Below the pieces are notes generated by a model, which worked only from the letters and a program-made list of their open reading frames with translations, made no database searches and was not told where the DNA came from. Positions 30,905 to 34,076 of a stretch of DNA of 34,076 bases are shown here, piece by piece (position 1 is the first letter of the stretch; the number at the start of each line of letters is the position of its first letter). A program made the translations under genes and the position numbers. Origin of the DNA: Bacillota bacterium (lineage in GTDB: Bacteria; Bacillota; Clostridia; Christensenellales; WQRI01); the NCBI GenBank assembly GCA_009786825.1, contig WQRI01000010.1:1-34076 (forward strand). Direction: 5' to 3'.

Positions 30905-30953
30905 ATTATGCGTTTAACAATTTAACATTTAACATTAAAAATTTAACATTTTT
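30905..30953. repeat. AACATTTAACATT-type tandem repeat between pstB and the four-helix gene
   Basis: Degenerate copies of TTTAACA/ATTTAACATT end next to the pstB stop. The unit matches that on the other side of the four-helix gene and those around the reverse transcriptase. Confidence 0.7.
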
Positions 30954-31715
30954 TTAGCCGAAACGTCCCGTTATGTAATTCTCGCACTTCTTATTTTTTG
31001 GCTGTGAGAATACTTGGCTTGTCTCGCCAAACTCTAACATCTCGCCTAGTAAAAAGAATGCCGTCTTATCTGATATGCGCATTGCTTGTTGCATATTGTG
31101 TGTTACTATAACAATTGTGTACTGCTCTTTAAGTTTGTCGCACAACTCTTCTATCTTGCCTGTAGAAATTGGGTCTAGCGCGCTTGTAGGCTCGTCCATA
31201 AGCAAAATTTTTGGGGACACCGCCAAAGCCCTTGCTATACACAAGCGCTGTTGCTGACCGCCCGAGAGCATAAGCGCCGACTTATTCAGCGTGTCTTTAA
31301 CCTCTTCCCATAGCCCCGCTTTTGTAAGGCTGTCCTCAATTATATGCTCTAGATAGTCGCGCTTTTTAACGCCGTGCGTGCGCGGTCCGAACGCTATGTT
31401 ATCGTAAATAGACATCGGAAAAACGTTGGGCTTTTGAAAAACCATACCCACTTCTTTTCTAAGTTTGTTAACGTCTATCTTGCCGTAAATATCTACGCCG
31501 TCAATTTCTATAAGCCCTGTAATTTTACAACTTTCGATAAGGTCGTTCATTCTGTTAAAGCAACGCAAAAACGTAGACTTACCACAGCCCGACGGACCGA
31601 TAAACGCAGTAATCTCTTTTTCAGCAATATCCATAGTTACAGATTTAAGCGCTTGATGCTCGCCGTAAAATAAGTCTAGATTGTCGACCTTAATTGAAAT
31701 ATTTTTTGTTTCCAT
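30954..31715 (-). CDS. pstB: Phosphate ABC importer ATPase PstB
   Basis: This 253-residue ATPase has the PstB hallmarks: [20 protein letters not shown], Walker [42 protein letters not shown], signature LSGGQQQR, Walker [14 protein letters not shown] and [12 protein letters not shown]. It powers high-affinity phosphate uptake through the PstCA fusion encoded upstream. Confidence 0.97.
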   Translation of the reverse strand: METKNISIKVDNLDLFYGEHQALKSVTMDIAEKEITAFIGPSGCGKSTFLRCFNRMNDLIESCKITGLIEIDGVDIYGKIDVNKLRKEVGMVFQKPNVFPMSIYDNIAFGPRTHGVKKRDYLEHIIEDSLTKAGLWEEVKDTLNKSALMLSGGQQQRLCIARALAVSPKILLMDEPTSALDPISTGKIEELCDKLKEQYTIVIVTHNMQQAMRISDKTAFFLLGEMLEFGETSQVFSQPKNKKCENYITGRFG

Positions 31716-31839
31716 ACATTTTAATTATATCATTTTGCGCATCTTTTAGCAAGTGTTTGCAAATATAAATCTAAAACATTTACTAATTCTTTACAAACAG
31801 ACTAAATTATTCTTTAAAAGCAAACTAACTTCTACTAGC

Positions 31840-33657
31840 CTATATTGCAAATCTATTCAGTCTATATTGCAACAATTCGTACGCTAAACAAAAAACTAAA
31901 ACTACAGAAACTAATACTAGCGCCGCGCCGTAAGCATATCCCGCACTACCACCCTCTCTCATTAAAGCAAATAGTGCTACTGACAGGGTCGTGCCACTAC
32001 TCGAATAGCCCGTTGGCAAACTGCCTAGGCTTGCGCCCATTGTAAACAAAAGGGCTGCGCTCTCAGATAACTTACGCGAGATTGCTAGCACAATGCCCGC
32101 TAGTATGCCCACTAGCGCTAGGGGCAAAACCACTTTAACAATCACGCCCAGTTTAGAACAGCCCAGAGCGTAAGCGGCGCTCTTTACTTCCGCGCTTACA
32201 TTCGATATGCTATCCCCGCTTGCTTTAACGACAATTGGCAGAACCATTAAAGCAACAGTAAAACAGCCCGCCAAAATGCTTACCCCAAAACCCAAAAAGC
32301 CTACAAAAAAAACCAACCCAAAAAGCCCAAACACAACACTCGGTATGCTCGATAATACGCTTAAGCACCCATCTATCAGTTTGTAAAAAGGGCTGTCAGG
32401 GCGCGAATACTCAGACAAATAAATTGCCGCCATAACCCCAATCGGCACAACCAACAGCAAAGTTAGCCCAACAAACATCAGCGTAGTAACCAGCGAAGAA
32501 AGTAATGTTGGCGCGCCCGAAAACTGAAAACTGCCAAAAATCAAGTTGATGCTTATATGGCTTGCGCCTTGTAAAAAAATATAGCCCACTATTGCGGTTA
32601 AGGCTGTCACCAAAACAAGTGAAATGGTTTGGCTTAAGCGCTTGCAAATTTTGGCTATGCTCGCGCGCCCTAGTATGTGGTTTGGGCTTATAGTTTTTTG
32701 AGTGCTAAAAAGCCAAATGCTTGCGGCAAGCGCAACAACTATAATCAAAAGCACCAGCCCGCTTGCGATTAAAGCGCCTTGCTGCAGAGCACTAGCGTAA
32801 GACATCTCTAGCGCTATGTTAGAGCTAAGCGTTCTGAATGGTATAAAGGGGGCGTAAGGGATATTCGTGTTTCCGCCGCCCAGTAATAGTACTATTATGG
32901 TCTCGCCAACTGCGCGCCCAGCGCCAAGCGTTAGGGCTGTAAAAATTCCTGATTTGCTTGCGGGCAATACTACCCCGAATACTGCTTGCTCGCTAGAAAG
33001 CCCCAAGGCGCGCGCCGTTCCATAAGTGCTGTCTGAGCCACCCCGCGCGCCACCAACACCACCACTACCCCCTGCATTCATCTTGCCAGCAATAGCAATT
33101 TTAGACAAAACAGCAACTGTAGGCGCTATCATAATACCAAGCATTATGCTAACAGCCACAATGCCCGAGCCATCTCCCGTTACGCTAAAAACCCCAAGCG
33201 CCGACACCACAACCCTTACGCCAAAAAAAGCAAGCACTATGCTAGGCATACAAGCCAGCACATTTACGCAAACATTCAAAATCGCTCTAACCCTACCACT
33301 TGCAAAACAACATATGTAAACCGCAACAAATACACCCAAAACCCCGCCAACAACCAAAGCACCAACAGCAGAAATCACACTAGCCAAAACAAAATTAAAA
33401 ATACCATAACTGCCCCACTCACTAGAAAACAAAAACTGCAAAACCCCAATCTCACCCACAGCCTGTCCACCGCCCACAACCAAAAAAACAAATATGCTAA
33501 CAACAGCAACCCCCGCAAACAAAGCACACACCAAAAACACAACCCTAAAAACCACCCCACCAACCCAACTCTGCAAGAAACTAAAACTTCCAACCCGCTC
33601 ACACAAAACAGAATTACTGCCACTAGCCCGAACTCTAAAAAAACCACCCATACACAC
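31840..33657 (-). CDS. pstCA: Phosphate ABC importer permease, PstC-PstA fusion
   Basis: The 605 residues join two permeases usually made separately. Residues 1 to about 310 are PstC-like (GIFNFVLASVISAVGALVVG, later RAVGETIIVLLLGGGNTNI). Residues about 330-605 are PstA-like (LLSSLVTTLMFVGLTLLLVV, DGCLSVLSSIPSVVFGLFGL, AISRKLSESAALLFTMGAS). A Gly-rich in-frame insertion (GGSGGVGGARGGSDS) sits in the PstC half, just before its coupling loop (YGTARALGLSSEQAV). A fused subunit fixes the PstC:PstA ratio at 1:1. No PstS binding protein is encoded upstream or anywhere in the window. The start at 33657 has only a weak ribosome site. Confidence 0.93.
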   Translation of the reverse strand: MCMGGFFRVRASGSNSVLCERVGSFSFLQSWVGGVVFRVVFLVCALFAGVAVVSIFVFLVVGGGQAVGEIGVLQFLFSSEWGSYGIFNFVLASVISAVGALVVGGVLGVFVAVYICCFASGRVRAILNVCVNVLACMPSIVLAFFGVRVVVSALGVFSVTGDGSGIVAVSIMLGIMIAPTVAVLSKIAIAGKMNAGGSGGVGGARGGSDSTYGTARALGLSSEQAVFGVVLPASKSGIFTALTLGAGRAVGETIIVLLLGGGNTNIPYAPFIPFRTLSSNIALEMSYASALQQGALIASGLVLLIIVVALAASIWLFSTQKTISPNHILGRASIAKICKRLSQTISLVLVTALTAIVGYIFLQGASHISINLIFGSFQFSGAPTLLSSLVTTLMFVGLTLLLVVPIGVMAAIYLSEYSRPDSPFYKLIDGCLSVLSSIPSVVFGLFGLVFFVGFLGFGVSILAGCFTVALMVLPIVVKASGDSISNVSAEVKSAAYALGCSKLGVIVKVVLPLALVGILAGIVLAISRKLSESAALLFTMGASLGSLPTGYSSSGTTLSVALFALMREGGSAGYAYGAALVLVSVVLVFCLAYELLQYRLNRFAI

Positions 33658-33689
33658 ATCTTATGTTACCCAAAACCAAAAAAGTAGCG

Positions 33690-33737
33690 CAACCAAAAAA
33701 GGTTTTTCGGAAATTCCCGAAAAACCTTTTTTGGTTG
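33690..33737. terminator. Perfect 21-bp hairpin upstream of pstCA
   Basis: Arms read CAACCAAAAAAGG plus TTTTTCGG on one side and the exact complement on the other, around a 6-nt loop. A- and T-runs lie inside the stem. It probably ends the transcript of the gene at 33932, or attenuates read-through into pstCA. The rest of the 33658-33931 gap holds AATGAAT-type tandem repeats (33737-33780) and the dispersed repeat at 33831. Confidence 0.78.
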
Positions 33738-33830
33738 AATGAATAATGAATATTGAATAATGAATAATGAATAATGGTTACAAACCATTTAATGCTTTTA
33801 CATTTGAACAGTTAGAAATTTGTTTTAAAT

Positions 33831-33909
33831 GTCATTCTGAGCGAAGCGAAGAATCTAGGCGTAGCCGTGTTTCCGCTTCGCTAGACCCTTCACTTCGTTC
33901 AAGGTGACA
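33831..33909. repeat. Dispersed palindromic repeat, copy 2
   Basis: GTCATTCTGAGCGAAGCGAAG at the left and CTTCGTTCAAGGTGAC at the right; it matches 960-1039 over its length with scattered changes. Confidence 0.8.
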
Positions 33910-33931
33910 TTATATGCTTGTGACAGTTTAA

Positions 33932-34076
33932 TTAGTCCATTCCCCACTCGTCAGCTTCTGATTTTCTACGTGCTCTAATTTTGCTTTGGGCTATGTAGCC
34001 CGCCGTTCCTGCAGCCCCAACACCTGCTACGCTTAGCGTACCTATTATTATGTTGCGTGCTAGGTTGCTACCACTT
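33932..34076 (-). CDS. C-terminal end of a small protein, possibly another exported Gly-rich peptide
   Basis: The frame is open from the right edge to a TAA at 33932. The visible 47 residues include IIIGTLSVAGVGAAGTAGYI, a short hydrophobic Gly/Ala stretch, then a charged tail (RARRKSEADEWGMD). The composition resembles the mature part of the GG-leader peptide at 19263-19646, but the leader is outside the window, so the family is not proven. Alternatively it is the membrane-anchored tail of an unrelated protein. Confidence 0.5.
   Translation of the reverse strand, partial: SGSNLARNIIIGTLSVAGVGAAGTAGYIAQSKIRARRKSEADEWGMD

Noticed and set aside
33494-33742. Plus-strand frame opposite the start of pstCA
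   Set aside because: It covers the antisense of PstC and the hairpin, and has no ribosome site.

Overview
The window is an AT-rich chromosomal segment of what looks like a Gram-positive bacterium, most likely a Clostridia-type Bacillota. The reasons are strong GGAGG-type ribosome sites, TTGACA/TATAAT promoters, a ThiT thiamine S component, a siderophore-uptake operon in yclNOPQ order, and several double-glycine leader peptides. No rRNA or other phylogenetic marker is present, so the taxonomic call is an inference.

Left part (1-6754): a diversity-generating retroelement (DGR). On the minus strand it holds a reverse transcriptase (4146-5564), a template repeat (about 3866-4027), an Avd-like four-helix accessory protein (2148-2768) and a membrane-anchored target protein (937 to beyond the left edge). 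The start of the target's variable repeat is visible. In the 52 nt that can be compared, all five template/variable differences fall on template adenines. A ParE/RelE-type toxin-antitoxin pair and a KilA-N domain gene, both on the plus strand, sit inside the DGR. A second toxin-antitoxin pair flanks it.

Middle part (6888-22579): an ABC importer of the NitT/TauT family with a divergent Crp/Fnr regulator; a DrrAB-like exporter; malic enzyme; an ABC ATPase that has lost its catalytic residues, next to ThiT; RdgB/HAM1; a five-gene tRNA cluster (His, Gly, Arg, Gln, Lys); a third toxin-antitoxin pair; a GNAT acetyltransferase; two GG-leader secreted peptides; an unrecognised protein; a Na/Pi-cotransporter-family protein; and a YgjV-like membrane protein.

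Right part (22648-34076): a siderophore importer (two FecCD permeases, an ATPase, and a binding protein carrying an extra stalk of about 500 residues) with palindromic operators. Next come another GG-leader peptide and a phosphate-uptake cluster (pstCA fusion, pstB, phoU) interrupted by a four-helix-bundle (S23-type) gene. The C-terminal end of one more small protein lies at the right edge.

Two themes cross the window. First, short degenerate tandem repeats fill many intergenic gaps, three of them attached to a CCCGCGC-type hairpin, and similar repeats appear in frame inside at least eight genes, including the reverse transcriptase and Avd. Second, all three toxin-antitoxin modules share an almost identical promoter, spacer included.
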